Below, in pieces: positions 33,324 through 45,086 of a stretch of 64,000 bases of DNA. The stretch is from positions 95,089,945-95,153,944 of the forward strand of contig CM056376.1 of the NCBI GenBank assembly GCA_029718625.1, read 5' to 3'. Each line of letters begins with the position of its first letter. Positions within the stretch are counted from its first letter, which is position 1. The notes under the pieces were generated by a model. The model saw only the letters and a program-made list of their open reading frames with translations, was not told the DNA's origin and did not search any database. The translations under genes and the position numbers were made by a program. The DNA comes from Synaphobranchus kaupii. Lineage: Eukaryota > Chordata > Actinopteri > Anguilliformes > Synaphobranchidae.

Positions 33324-34209
33324 CAGATCCTTTCCAAAACATTTGAATATCATGGAAAAGTTTTTCTTTTTCCATAATTCCATTCAAAAAGTGAAACTTT
33401 CATAGATTATAGATTCATTACACCCAAAGTGAAATATTTCTAGCCTTTATTTGTTTATTTTTCATAATTTTGGCTTACAGCTCCAGAAAACCCCCAAAAC
33501 AGTATTTCAAGAAATTAGAATAGTGTGTTGAAAATCAGCATTTACTTCAGTTATTTCAGAGAATGAGTGGAGTGACTTGACTCGAGGAATCCGACAGTTG
33601 CAGCCCATGTCCCAGATACGTCTGTACGTGGTGGTTTTTGAAGCACTGACTGACAATTTTGGAATCGTCTTTGCTTGACAATCCGCTGAAGCCTACGGTC
33701 ATCTCTTTTGCTTGTGCACCTTCTCCTGCCACATTTTTCCCTTCCACTAAACTTTCTATTGATATGCTTGGACACTGCACTTTGTGAACAGCCAGCCTCC
33801 TTAGCGATGACCTTTTGTGGCTTACCCATCTTCTGGAGGGTGTCAATGATGGTCTTCTGGCCAATTGTCAAGTCTGCAGTCTTCCCCATACTGAACCAAA
33901 CTGAGATAAACTTTGCAGGTGTTTTGAGTAAATTAGATGATAGTGTGACACTCAGTCTAAAACATTCATTCTCTGAAATAACTGAAGTAAATGCTGATTT
34001 TCGACACACTATTCTAATTTCTTGAAATACTGTTTTGGGGGTTTTCTGGAGCTGTAAGCCAAAATTATGAAAAATGAAACAAATAAAGGCTAGAAATATT
34101 TCACTTTGTGTGTAATGAATCTATAATCTATGAAAGTTTCACTTTTTGAATGGAATTATGGAAAAAAAACAACTTTTCCATGATATTCTAATTTTTTGGA
34201 AAGGATCTG
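33324..34209 (-). mobile_element. Internally deleted Tc1-like element
   Basis: An 886-bp element with inverted repeats of about 200 bp (CAGATCCTTTCCAAAAxATT outermost; AGTGAAACTTTCATAGATTA further in) and TA duplications (33322-33323, 34210-34211). It keeps only the N-terminal part of the transposase. Confidence 0.88.
33551..33889 (-). pseudogene. Tc1 transposase, DNA-binding half only
   Basis: Starting at MGKTADLT (ATG 33887-33889), the 112-codon frame keeps the paired-type helix-turn-helix (QKTIIDTLQKMGKPQKVIAK, then CSQSAVSKHINRKF) and the basic linker (GREKCGRRRC, RDDRRLQRIV). It then ends where the second DNA-binding helix would be. No DDE residue is present. Without a catalytic domain it cannot transpose; at most it could bind the ends of related elements. 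Confidence 0.8.
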
Positions 34210-34211
34210 TA

Positions 34212-35387
34212 TGTATTTGCATGAATAAAGAACAAATGCAAGTCAAAGTCATTTACAGAAATATGCCAGAGAGGTTGGAAACCGTACAGGGCTTATGCTA
34301 GAAGCTCACTTTACAAAACAAAATCACATTAATTGAAGAACAATAAAGGATTGTATTATGTAAAAAAAATATTTTAAAATAAAGCAATAATAAGAAAAAA
34401 CTGAATAAATATTCATTGTGAAAATAGAAAAGAGAACAGAGAAGGGAAAGAGGAAAATACTGCTATTACATTGTAGGATTTAATAAATAACCCTTATCTC
34501 TGTGTTTGAACACTTAGGGAGGGGTACATTTCATTAAGATTTTTTTTTTTAGAGTAGAATCAATACGCCGAGATAGGTGGCGATATTTTGAAACGATCCG
34601 CGTGTGTCTTGATGAAACACCTCTCTCTCCTCACACTCTAACCAATGCTGTTGTTGGTTTGTTTGAAGGCGCGGCGATGTTGATGAAGGCGCCCGAGAGC
34701 TGCTGCACCGCTGCTAAGGCGCCTGCTTAACCTCCTGTTGTCATTTCCGCCTTAGTTCACGCAGCACCGACTTCTCTGCCATCTCGGACAGTTTTTTTTT
34801 TTTTTTTTTCTTAAAATTTGTTTCTGATTTTTTCCCAATTTAGTAGCCAATTGAACCCCTATTCTAATTCAATTCCCCCCCGTATAGCAACTGCTAGAGA
34901 ACCACTGCTACACAACCCTGTCAGCTGGTAGTAGGAAGGAGGGCGCCACGTCCTCTTCAGGGCGCAACTCCTCCGAGCTCCTGACCGTGATTCCAGTCCG
35001 CCCAGGGCTGCTATGCGGCCATCTCGGACAGTTTCCGATGCAGTCCGACGCAGACCGACACAGATATGACGTAAATCGGCTCTAGCCGAACACGCCCATT
35101 GTTCTGGGTTGGTTTTCAACGCAGTAGCCAACTGGCAGCTACGAGGAATAGGGCGTCGCTCATTGGTTCAGAATAAATAAACAAAAGTAGCTAATTTCAT
35201 TGGTGCAAAAGTTATTATGAGTTGTTTAGGACTGCCACATGATGATCAGCCACTTTAATATATGATTGGTTGGTACAGTGACAGTCACCGTCGCTCATGT
35301 TAATAAATAGAAGAGGGTTAAACGCAGTGTGAGGTAAGTACCTCAGAATTACTATTCAAGATCTGTGAGGTAAAAAATAAATAATAA

Positions 35388-35440
<53 letters not shown>

Positions 35441-36000
35441 GTGTGAGAGAGAGTTACCGGTACAGTTTTGTATTTACTGAACCAAGCTAATTACTATTCA
35501 ACATGTCTGAGGTAAAAAAAAAAAAAGTTTATACAATTTATAATTGGGATGGCAGGTATGCCATCCGCCAAGTTACGGCTTGGCGGGGCATGCCCCATAC
35601 CTATACAGCACCGAGAGTTTGGCACTTTTCAGGGTTTCCTACAGAAGTAACCACAATGACCATAGACACACAGCCCTTAAAAACATGAACTTCTGTATGT
35701 TCTGACCTCATGTAACCACACAGCATTCAGATACAACTTCACACATCCACACAATAAAGCCCCAAACTTGGGTTATTTTGCCGTTTTTTCTCCTTCCTCT
35801 TCCGCTTCTTCTTCTTCTTCTTCTTCCCATTTTCCTGCCAAACTGCCTGCCTCCGTCGCGATGTTATCCAATGGGAAGAATTATTATTTGAGGGTATGGT
35901 CCGTATACCTGCTCATCAAGCTTATCGTCCAATAAAAATGCTTCATACTAATGTTTTTTAATGTTAATGTAGCTAATAGCTTCATGCTTTCCAAGAAGTT
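34212..36000. other. No gene recognised
   Basis: Contains T runs (34533-34552, 34791-34810), a compound (TA)n/(TG)n microsatellite at 35395-35440 and a CTT-rich tract at 35790-35828. Blocks around CCATCTCGGACAGTTT recur at 34779 and 35021, suggesting a degraded repeat pair, but I cannot name it. Confidence 0.4.
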
Positions 36001-36227
36001 ATTGTGGCTTAGTGGTTAAGACTGCAGCCTCTCACACAGTGGATAGTGGGTTTGAGCCCTGCAGGGCATGTGTATTTTCCACAAAAACAATGTGCAACTG
36101 TTAAGTACTTTTCATTTCTTAGACTGTTATTATTTTCACATTGACACATTAACGTATTTTTATTGCAAAGGCAAAAGAGGTTCACAATATTAACTGTTCA
36201 ATGTTTCACTTGTATTATATCACACCC
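36001..36227 (+). mobile_element. tRNA-headed SINE-like copy B
   Basis: The head has the A-box-like TGGCTTAGTGGTTAAGA and B-box-like GGGTTTGAGCCCTG. The body ends ATTGCAAAGGC...GTTCACAATATTAACTG, matching copy A (26404-26617) in reverse. Confidence 0.65.
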
Positions 36228-37729
36228 TCCCCAAACCGGACGCTCGCTTTTGTCTGGTTTGGGGTGGGTGTTACGCTCTGCACTTGCGGTCATGACTGAC
36301 TGACTGTGGAAACCCCTTGCCTCGGCCAACATTTATTTATTAATTAATTTCTTCACTTCAGCTCTGTTCACTTTATCCTTTTCGAACATAACACAAGGTC
36401 ACCATAAAATTAACTACGAGGAAAATTAAGAATTTACGATAATAGCATACATTAAAAATTGAGGATAGCCTCTTTTAAACTGCTCTTTTGAACTGCAAGC
36501 CTTTAAGCGATCGGATTTATAAACCGCCAATTCCCCAAACATATCTGATTCATGGTTAGTCATTATAAATAAATAGATAGCCTCCGAATGTGGCTCTAGT
36601 CTACGCTACTCTGCTGATATGTAGCTTACTGCAAACACTTTTAATAATAATAATAATAATAATAAAAAGAAGAATAATCTCTGGTATGTACTTTCTTAGT
36701 AGTATCTACTGTTTTGTTTCTGGCTAAGATTCCTGGGAAATATGCGTTGTCCAATTAAGCTTGTTCGCCAACGTTACTTCCTGCTTCTCGTCTATGACCA
36801 GTCATAGCTTCTCGTCAGGAAGCAGAAACAAGCTAGGCTACTACGAACCGAATCAACATGGATTGCACTACAGAAAATGGAACTAAACATAGCTGTCCTG
36901 TACCAAAGATTTCCCGCAGGTAACGTTCTACACTACCGGAAAAAAACTCTGCTGTGCAGAAACTCACTAGCTCGCTCGCTAGCTCGTAGCCCACACATGG
37001 AAGGTTGGAGTTACGCATCCGGCAATCCAGTGTTGAATAGCCTAACGTTAAATGTATTTCATAGAATACTAATAGCCCTATTTTAAAACTGTATTTCCAT
37101 ATTTTACTGATGCAAACTATTTAGGCTGTACTAGCTATTTAGGCTGTATGTCTTTCAGCTAGAATGTGTTTGCGTTTAGCCCATTATGCATGTATGTCTC
37201 CATGTAGACTTGGTTCATTAATTTACATGCTTCTTCATGATCCATAGGCTTAGCTCAGGTGGTGCTGTTCATTGTATTTCATTACACATTAAATACTGCT
37301 CATCTACAAACTCTTTTAATGTAATTGTGTGCTGTCTGTAATAGGATAACTGTTCTCATTCTTGTCAATAGAGGGCGTTATGGTTACGCGAATGTCTGCA
37401 TACATTTCTTTGGAATGCGTCTCTCCGTGTTTATCTTCATGCATTATTCATCATTAGTTAGCTATAAAAAAATAAGTGATATCAGATCAAAAACGTCTAC
37501 GACGTAAAAAAAGCCAAGTTACTCACGCATAGCCTACATAGCGCTGCCCATAAGTTCTTAATTCCAACTTGCAAAAACTAGGCCTGCCTTTAAAAGTCTT
37601 GATATCAAAATGTGGCCAAGTTACAACTAACAATATTGCCTATCGTAGCTCACACTAAATAAACTAGCTCTATTCCAAAGCAATGCTATCCAAACTTTCC
37701 TAAATTATTTAATGCAACTTGGCCCTGTG
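36228..37729. other. No gene recognised
   Basis: Includes an (ATA)n tract at 36640-36664. No supportable coding region. Confidence 0.4.
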
Positions 37730-37734
37730 TTTCT

Positions 37735-37922
37735 TCATCGTAGCATGTGAAGAGATTGTGCCTCATGGAACAACATATGATTTCAATGAATGTGGCTTAA
37801 GAGGAAATTATTCCTCTAAACATGAAACGCAGCTCATTAAGAAAAATTAACAGCTTGTTAAAATTCTGGGATTGCAACTGTGGTTGCAACGAAAACCAGC
37901 ATACACAGGGGGGCAACCCCTG
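37735..37922 (-). mobile_element. hAT-type MITE end (family of 49846-52801)
   Basis: Shares TTAACAGCTTGTTAAAATTC, GGGATTGCAACTGTGGTTGC and CAGCATACACAGGGG with the right end of the MITE at 49846-52801. Only one end is present. Confidence 0.7.
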
Positions 37923-38529
37923 ATGTAGAGCAGGGATGGACAAGGATGGCCAAATCTGTTTCTGGATTTCAGACCAACTTCTGCTCTTAATTACTTAACT
38001 ATGCTTTTCTGCCTGTATTGTAGCATTTTATTGTGGTCCAATCTACGAGTGAATCAGTTTTGGTGTATATGACTAATTAGCTGATTGAGCCAAGGTAACC
38101 GGTGGCTCAAAAACTGTATGCACAATGACCCTCCAGGACTGGAGTTTCCCAACCCTCATGTAGAGCGACCAGTTTGTTTCTATCACGTGACCCATAGGGA
38201 TTTAAACTTGTATTTCAATTGTTATGCTCCAGGGTAGTGGTACCCAGCCTCGGTCCTGGGGCCCCCTATGTATGCAGGTTTTCGTTCCAAACCACAGTTG
38301 CAAACCCAGAATTTTAACAAGCTGTAATTTTTTTGTAATTAGGTGCTTTTCATGTTTAGAGGGAGTATTTACCCTCTTAAGCCACATTAGACAATAAAGA
38401 ATTCATAGACAAATCAAATGATAACGAGCCAAGCCTGCATTGTGTTATTAAGTTTAAGGGAAAAAATTCTGAAAGGACTTAAACATGTGTTCTAATTAGG
38501 AGCCTACTGCTTTCATTTAATTTGATCAG

Positions 38530-40325
38530 TAGGGCTGCAATAGTTAATCGAACTAATCGATTTAATCGATTAAAAATCATTGATTTAAATTTTCACGTTG
38601 ATTCTTTGATTATAAAATTTTTATTAGAGTTATAATCTGTTTAAGTCCCCACACCCATCCTGATTCAGTCCAGGGGTTAAGTACCCTTTCAAATGCAAGC
38701 TCTCCCCCAAGACTTAGGTGCCAAGAGTCATTGATAGAAATTATAATGTGTGAAGAGTCATTGATCTAGCCAGGAAATGGAACCAGGGAAGGAGTGAATT
38801 CTCACATGAAGCCTTTCCTCCTGGCTAGCCCCCATTTGTTTAGAGATTGTACTTAAGTTGTGCCATGTTACTGTGTAAGTCATGTTAGATTGGAAGCTGA
38901 CATAAACACCATGCTAATAAAGAAGCTGTAGCTACTGTCTTTCATCACGGAACCGATTCAAGACCCTCTTATTCTTGAACATAATTGCAAGTACCGGCAA
39001 CGAACAAAAGTGTAATTGAGAAATACGAAGCAATTCTCCAGGAGAGAGATGGGAGAGGAGGAGGGGGTAAAGAAATTGACGGTGGGATGGGTGATTGGTT
39101 TGTTGTTTGTTAAAAATGTACAACCCCAATTCCAAAAAAGTTGGGACAGTATGCAAAATGCACATAAAAGCAGAAATCAGTGATTTGTAAATTCTCTTTT
39201 ACATAAATTTAATTGAAAACACTACAAAGAAAAGATATTTAATGTTTTACCTTATCAACTTGTGATGGTGATGCTATCATGACTGGGTATAAAAGGATAT
39301 CAAAAGACTCTTGATATCTTATTTTCAGCGATACTATAACCTCCCTGCATTTGAATAGATCTCTATGGGAATTGGGGGGTGGGAATAGATTAAGATGTAA
39401 ATTACACGGGAATAAGTAATCAAGGGTCTGAGGTATCAAACGAGCCTCAAACCATCACTCTGCTGCCAGATATGCAGTAGATATGGATGGATCGCTTGAA
39501 GGGTTGTTTCTCCGAACTTATTTTTCCATAGAGTTTAATAGGAAAATGAGTCAGGAGAAACAACCCTTAAATGCGATCCATCCATATCTACTGCATATCT
39601 GGCAGCAGAGTGTTTGAGGCTTGTTTGATACCGCAGACACTTGATGACATACAGCCATTTAGCCAGCCATGGGTTCCATACTATTCCTGTGTAATTTACA
39701 GCTAAATATAGTCCCACCTCCCAATTCCCATAGGGATCCATTCAAATGCAGAGAGGTTATAGTATTGGTAAGAGTACCTGAAAATAAAATATCAAGAGTA
39801 TTTTGATATCCTTTTATACCCAGTCATGATAGCATCACCTGTTTACCTGTCAAATGGCAAACAGGTGTTTTTTTTTTAACTTCCCAGTCTTTTTTTTTTT
39901 TTTTGCCCCTGTCCCAACTTTTTTGGAACGTGTTGCAGGCATCAAATTCAGAATTAGCATATATTTACAAAAATCAATAATGTTCATAAGGTAAAACATT
40001 AAATATATTTTCTTTGTACTGTTTTCATTTAAATTTATGCAAAAGAGAATTTACAAATCACTGATTTCTGCTTTTATGTGCATTTTGCATACTGTCCCAA
40101 CTTGTTTGGAATTGGGGTTGTATATTTAATTAAATAAATAATAAATTATAATTTTGTTTTATTATTCTTTGATGAAATTATATGAAATTTTTGTTCAGAT
40201 CTGTCATTGTTATATCAATAAATTGTTCTGTTTTGAAAAAAAAAAGTGCTCCTCGATTATTCGATTAATCAAAAAAGTAATCGATAGAATAATCACTAAG
40301 AAAATAATCGATAGTTGCAGCTCTA
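38530..40325. mobile_element. hAT element, non-autonomous
   Basis: Ends TAGGGCTGCAATAGTTAATCG and the complement of TAGAGCTGCAACTATCGATT, with a perfect 8-bp duplication TTGATCAG (38522-38529, 40326-40333). The ends are rich in ATCGAT/AATCGATTA motifs, typical of a well-known fish hAT group. The interior has no transposase and carries the 1-kb foldback element. Confidence 0.92.
39121..40120. mobile_element. 1-kb palindromic (foldback) Tc1-type MITE
   Basis: Exactly 1000 bp, with inverted ends CAACCCCAATTCCAAAAAAG and the complement of CAACCCCAATTCCAAACAAG, and TA duplications (39119-39120, 40121-40122). Nearly the whole element is one inverted repeat centred near 39540. Paired blocks include AAATCAGTGATTTGTAAATT, TCAAAAGACTCTTGATATC and AGATATGCAGTAGATATGG. 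Related cores lie at 12630-13291, 26690-27205 and 44688-45055. Confidence 0.9.
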
Positions 40326-40623
40326 TTGATCAGTTTCAAAAATTGCCTTAAATCAATGTAAATTGTTTGCAATATAGCGAGTCACATTCGTGGTGAATTA
40401 CAGTATAACAGCACTCCCTCTCGTGTGATATTGCTTAAATATTTAACTAATTTAGGGCAAGTTAAGCGTTATCTAACTGCTCTCATTTTTAATGTATTTT
40501 CCACTGCTTCAAAGAAAAACTAGCCCCTGTCCATATCAAAATACTGTTGCATGTCCAAAGTCTTGAATAGTTAGACTGAATTTGTTGCTTGTACACATCA
40601 CTGTCTCTCATTGTGTGTTCTTA

Positions 40624-40815
40624 ATTAGTAGGCATTCTTATCCAGAGCCACTTACAAAGCATTTTACACAACCTCCATTTCTACAGCTGGTTATTTACTG
40701 AAGCAATGCAGGTGAAAGTACCTTGCTCAAGGGTACAACGGCAGTGTCCTACCTGGGAATCGAACCTGCAACCTTTCGGCCCAGTTCCTTAACCATTACA
40801 CTACACTGCCGCCTC
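40624..40815 (-). mobile_element. V-SINE-like copy
   Basis: On the minus strand: tRNA-like head (GGCGGCAGTGTAGTGTAATGG; B box GGTTCGATTCCCAGG), the conserved core TACCCTTGAGCAAGGTAC, and a degraded L2-type tail (AGTGGCTCTGGATAAGAATGC). The TGTAA repeat is lost. Confidence 0.8.
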
Positions 40816-41121
40816 GTACAATCAAGATAAGTGTTTGACGTGTGACTTCACAAAACGGCCATCAGGGATGGCTAATGGCATTCAGGATGGCTGAAGTACA
40901 CACTGGAAAAACATGTGGAAACAGACTGATGGCCCTGGTTCTATGCATCTGAATTCCAGTCATTCCCTATTTACACCATTTTAACTTTTTAAAATAATAC
41001 ACCATCTGTCTCTGTGTCAGAAGGATTTTGAAAGTACATTTCTGATATTAGTATGAAAGGGGCTGAAGTGTGATCACATGCTGTTTATTTCCTGATGAAC
41101 TAATTTGACTCATTACCCTAG

Positions 41122-41959
41122 GTGTGGACCTCATTGGACCGTTCAAGGCCTCCAGCAAAGGGAATCGTTACTGTCTGACAGCAACGGATTTATTCACAAA
41201 GTGGGTGGAAGCCATACCCATCAAGGAAAAGACGGCAGTGGCAACGTCGCAGGTATGGTACACGTGTTTTCACATACACATCACAGACGTTGTCATTTGA
41301 TTATTAAAGAATATACATTTTCTATTGTCATTTTGACACCACACAGGCCTTGATGGACATGTTCTACACCCATGGTGCACCTGAGGTCGAGAATTTTGGG
41401 GTCAAGCATCGCATCATGTCAGCATACCATCCCCAGACGAATGGACTGGATGAGCGGACCAACCAGACCCTGAAGAGGGCCATTGGCAAGACCCTTGATG
41501 GACACCAAGAGAGGTGGGAGGACAAACTTAAAGAGATTGTGTTTGCCCATAACTCTTGTGTCCATACCTCCACTAGGTACTCGCCCTATCGCCTGATGTA
41601 TGGACGGGAGCCACGGCTGTTGTCAGGTACGTAAAAATCAGTTTTTGTGTTTTAACATGTTTCGCTTTGATTATAAGATTCAAATTTTCAATCCTTCAGG
41701 GAGGAAGTGGCAGCTGATGTGAACAGACAACTGTACAGTAGGGACTGATCATCAAAATAACAACTCCATTAACTATTTATTGTATGGGCTCAATTGTTAT
41801 AAACTTGCTTTAGTTGTTTTTATTGGTATTTCTGTTTCTTAAATATAATTTCAGATTACGGGAGATCTTCCTGAGGTGGAAGTTGCCGATCCTGATGCGG
41901 ATGATGTGGAGAAGTACATTCAGGCAAGGGCTGAGAAAGACGGAGAGGCTTTTGACAAG
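41122..41959 (+). pseudogene. Intron-containing Gypsy/Ginger-type integrase gene fragment
   Basis: Three exon-like blocks with consensus splice sites: 41122-41252 (acceptor CCTAG, donor CAG/GTATGG), 41347-41626 (acceptor ACACAG, donor CAG/GTACGT) and 41855-41959 (acceptor TTTCAG, donor AAG/GTGATT). They encode VDLIGPFKASSKGNRYC...LFTKWVEAIPIKEKT (first catalytic D), then LMDMFYTHGAPE...FGVKHRIMSAYHPQTNG-LDERTNQTLKR (catalytic E) and FAHNSCVHTSTRYSPYRLMYG. The third block is acidic (LPEVEVADPDADDVEKYIQ). The stretch with the second catalytic D, normally between GAPE and GVKHR, is missing. A possible exon at 41700 is out of phase. Spliced integrase cores occur in GIN1-like host genes and Ginger transposons; I cannot decide which. 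It cannot be catalytically active as it stands. Confidence 0.7.
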
Positions 41960-42414
41960 GTGATTATGATGTAGGCACATGTTGTTAAAGGGGTAATAAA
42001 CACCGGCTTTTGTTCTGTCTCCGCCCACTTCACAATTTCAAAAGACGCAAATTGGGCTTGAGTGAGAGAACACAGACTGGAAGGGGGGGAGGGGGAGGAG
42101 TTACAGTTGGGGGGAGGGGAGATAGAGCCATTCGGTAACACGTCATGAAAACTGTTCAAACGGAAACCCGTTTGAAATTAAAGAGCTAATTTTAATTTGC
42201 ACAGTTTGAATACCCATCAATCAAGAAGAGGGAGAGAGGGGGTGTTGACTTGCTTGCGTAGAAAAAAGTTTTTTTTACCTTTTTTTACCGTCACGAATGG
42301 GTCGTGGCTCAAACAAAACTTTTCAGTTTGGATTTCAGCGCATGCCTCTTTTTTGACACAAAATGCGGTGGCACGGCTTAATTACATTTTAGTTTTTTTA
42401 AGCAATAGGATATA

Positions 42415-44057
42415 CAGTCAAGCCGGAAAGTCTGCACACCCCCTTCACCTTCTCCACGTTGTATTACGTTACAGACATATTCTACAATAGATTGAGTTCA
42501 TTTTTTGTCTCAAAATTCTACACAAAATAGCCCATAATGACAAAGTGAAAACAGGTTTTTAGACTAATTTGTGCTAATTTATTAAAAATCAAAATCTAAA
42601 ATATCATATGTACACAAGTGTGCACACCCTTTGATATGACACCCAAAAGTGAGCTGAGGTGCATTTTGTTTCCACTGATACTGCTTGAGATATTTCTACA
42701 ACTTAATTGGAGTCCACCTGTGATAAATTCAATTAATTGGACATGATTGGGGATTGCCAACACCTGCCTATATAAGGTCCCACAGTTGACAGTGCATGTC
42801 AGAGCAAACTCCAAGCCATGGGGTCAAAGGAATTATCTGTAGACCTCAGAAACAGGATTGTGTCAAGACATAGATCTGGAGAAGGGTACGGAAAAATCTC
42901 TGCAGCTTTACAGGTCCCAAAGAGCACAGTGGCCACCATCATTCGTAAATGGAAGAAGTTTGGAACCACCACGAATCTTCCTAGACCTGGCCGCCCGGCC
43001 AAACTGAGCAATCGGGGAAGACGGGCCTTGGCCAGGGAGGTGAGCAGGAACCCGAGGGTCACTCTGACAGAGCTCCAGCGTATCCTTGTGGAGATGAGAG
43101 AACCTTTCAGAAGATCAACCATCCAGGCAGCACTCCACTAATCAGGCCTTTATGGTAGAGTGGCCAGACGGAAGCCCCTCTTTAGTAAAAGGCACATCAC
43201 AGCCCGCTTGGAGTTTGCCAAAAGGCACCTAGAGGACTCTCAAACCATGAGAATCAAGATTCTCTGGTCTGATGAAACCAAAATTGAACTTTTTGGCCTG
43301 AATACCAAGCGTCACGTCTGGAGGAAACCAGGCACCGCTCATCACCTGGCTAATACCATCCCTACAGTGAAGCATGGCGGTGGCAGCATCATGATGTGGG
43401 GATGTTTTTCAGCAGCGGGAACGGGGCGACTAGTCCTGATAGAGGGAAAGATAAATGCAGCTAAGTACAGCGAGATCCTTGAAGAAAACCTGCTCCAGAG
43501 CGCTCTGGACCTCAGACTGGGGCGAAGGTTTTACCTTCCATCATGACAACGACCCGAAGCACACAGCTAAGAGAACAAAGGAGTGGCTTCGGAGAAAGTC
43601 TGTGCATGTCCTTGAGTGGCCCAGCCAGAGCCCAGACCTGAATCCAATTGAACATCTGTGGAAAGAGCTGAAAATGGCTGTGTACCGACGCTCCCCATCC
43701 AACCTGACGGAGCTTGCAAGGATATGCCAAGAGGAATGGGCAAAAATGTCCAGAAACAAGTGTGCCAAGCTCGTAGCTTCTTTCCCAAGACGCCTTGAAG
43801 CTGTAATCGCTGCCAAAGGTGCAGCATCCAAGTATTAGGCTAAGGGTGTGTACAGATATGTAACCCCTAAATAACCTATTTTTGTCAGTAAAATAAAATT
43901 GCATATTTTCTAAAAATCTGTTTTCACTTTGTCATTATTGGCTATTGTGTGTAGATGTTTGAGGCAAAAAATGAACTCAATCTATTGTAGTATAAGTCTG
44001 TAACATAATAAAACGTGGAGAAGGCGAAAGAGGTGTGCAGTCTTTCTGGCTTGACTG
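42415..44057 (+). mobile_element. Tc1-like transposon with a broken transposase
   Basis: A 1643-bp element with inverted ends CAGTCAAGCCGGAAAGTCTG and the complement of CAGTCAAGCCAGAAAGACTG, plus TA duplications (42413-42414, 44058-44059). Inverted repeats extend about 180 bp. Confidence 0.93.
42818..43838 (+). pseudogene. Tc1 family transposase, one stop and one frameshift
   Basis: About 340 codons. The N-terminus MGSKELSVDLRNRIVSRHRS carries two helix-turn-helix motifs (YGKISAALQVPKSTVATII; VTLTELQRIL) joined by a GRPAKL AT-hook-like linker. The catalytic motifs remain: [25 protein letters not shown] and [18 protein letters not shown] at 43139-43141 interrupts the frame after QAALH, and the frame shifts near 43530 between GRRF and TFHHDND. 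The C-terminus ([16 protein letters not shown]) is intact. The gene is recognisable but inactive. Confidence 0.92.
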
Positions 44058-44401
44058 TATGTGATTTATGAAATGGAGGCAAGATACTCGGTATTATAAC
44101 TCAAAATATTTGATTTAGTGTTTATTACCCTTTTAAACACAGCCAGTATCAAAATAGATATATTACAGAACATTCCAAAATCAACCAATCTATCTAGGTA
44201 TGAATTAGGAGATTGTATAACTTATTTTGTTGGGTAATCTTGATAACCCTGGCTCTGGTATTTGAGCATGTACACCTTTTTGTTCTGTAACACTAATACA
44301 ATATTTGTGCATTACTTGCTCTCCTGCAGTTTTAAAAAAAGTTTTGTGCAGCCCCTTTGAACACTGACATAATCCACTGTTGTTTTTCAATGGAACATAT
44401 A

Positions 44402-45084
44402 CACCAATCAGCCACAACATTAAAACCACTGCAAGATGAAGTGAACATCGATTATCTCATTGTTATTTTGGTTCTGTACTCTAGCACTCAGAGTTTGAAA
44501 GGATATAATGACAATGGGGTTGAAGTGCAGACTGGCAGCTTTAATTTGAGGGTATTGTCATCCATATCGGATGAACAGTTTAGAAATTATGGATCCTTTT
44601 GTACATAGTCCCCCCCCCATGGCATCAAAAAATATTGGACAGTTTAACATAATGTAGAATTAAGTAATCACTTTTAATATTTGGTCGCATATCCTTTGCA
44701 TGCCATGACTTCCTGTTGTCTGTGACCCAACAACATCAAAAGACTCTTGATATCTTATTTTCTGGTACTCTTACAAGCGATACTATAACGTCTCTGCATT
44801 TGAATGGATCTCTATGGGAATTTGGGGGTGGGACTAGATTTAGCTGTAAATTACACTGGAACAGTATGGAAACACATGGTTGGCTAAATGGCTGTAAGTC
44901 ATCAAGGGTCTGAGGTATCAAATGAGCCTCAAACCATCACTCTGCTGTTAGATATGCAGTAGATATGGATGGATCACTTTAAGGGTTGTTTCTCCTGACT
45001 TATTTTTCCATAGAGTTCAATAGGAAAATGAGTCAGGAGAAACAACCCATCTGTCAGTGGTTTTAATGTTGTGGCTGATCAGTG
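44402..45084. mobile_element. Tc1-type MITE containing a foldback half
   Basis: Inverted ends CACCAATCAGCCACAACATT and the complement of CACTGATCAGCCACAACATT, with TA duplications (44400-44401, 45085-45086). It contains GGTCGCATATCCTTTGCATGC and then the left arm and centre of the foldback family (about 44688-45055). Confidence 0.82.
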
Positions 45085-45086
45085 TA

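Larger units (their letters stand above)
38229..40385 (+). mobile_element. hAT-type MITE, second copy, interrupted
   Basis: The left part (CAGGGTAGTGGTACCCAGCC..., 38229-38529) and the continuation (40334-40385; TGTTTGCAATATAGC) match the MITE at 49846-52801. A different hAT element (38530-40325) is inserted between them, duplicating TTGATCAG. The right end is truncated or diverged. Confidence 0.65.
41989..44132. mobile_element. Kolobok-like MITE carrying a Tc1 insertion
   Basis: TTAA at 41985-41988 and 44133-44136; inverted ends AGGGGTAATAAACACC and the complement of AAGGGTAATAAACACT. Without the Tc1 element (42415-44057) it is about 500 bp and non-coding. Confidence 0.75.

Noticed and set aside
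36001..36065. Possible functional tRNA gene
   Set aside because: A- and B-box-like sequences are present, but stems do not pair as a cloverleaf, and the downstream body is shared with another repeat copy, so it is SINE-like.
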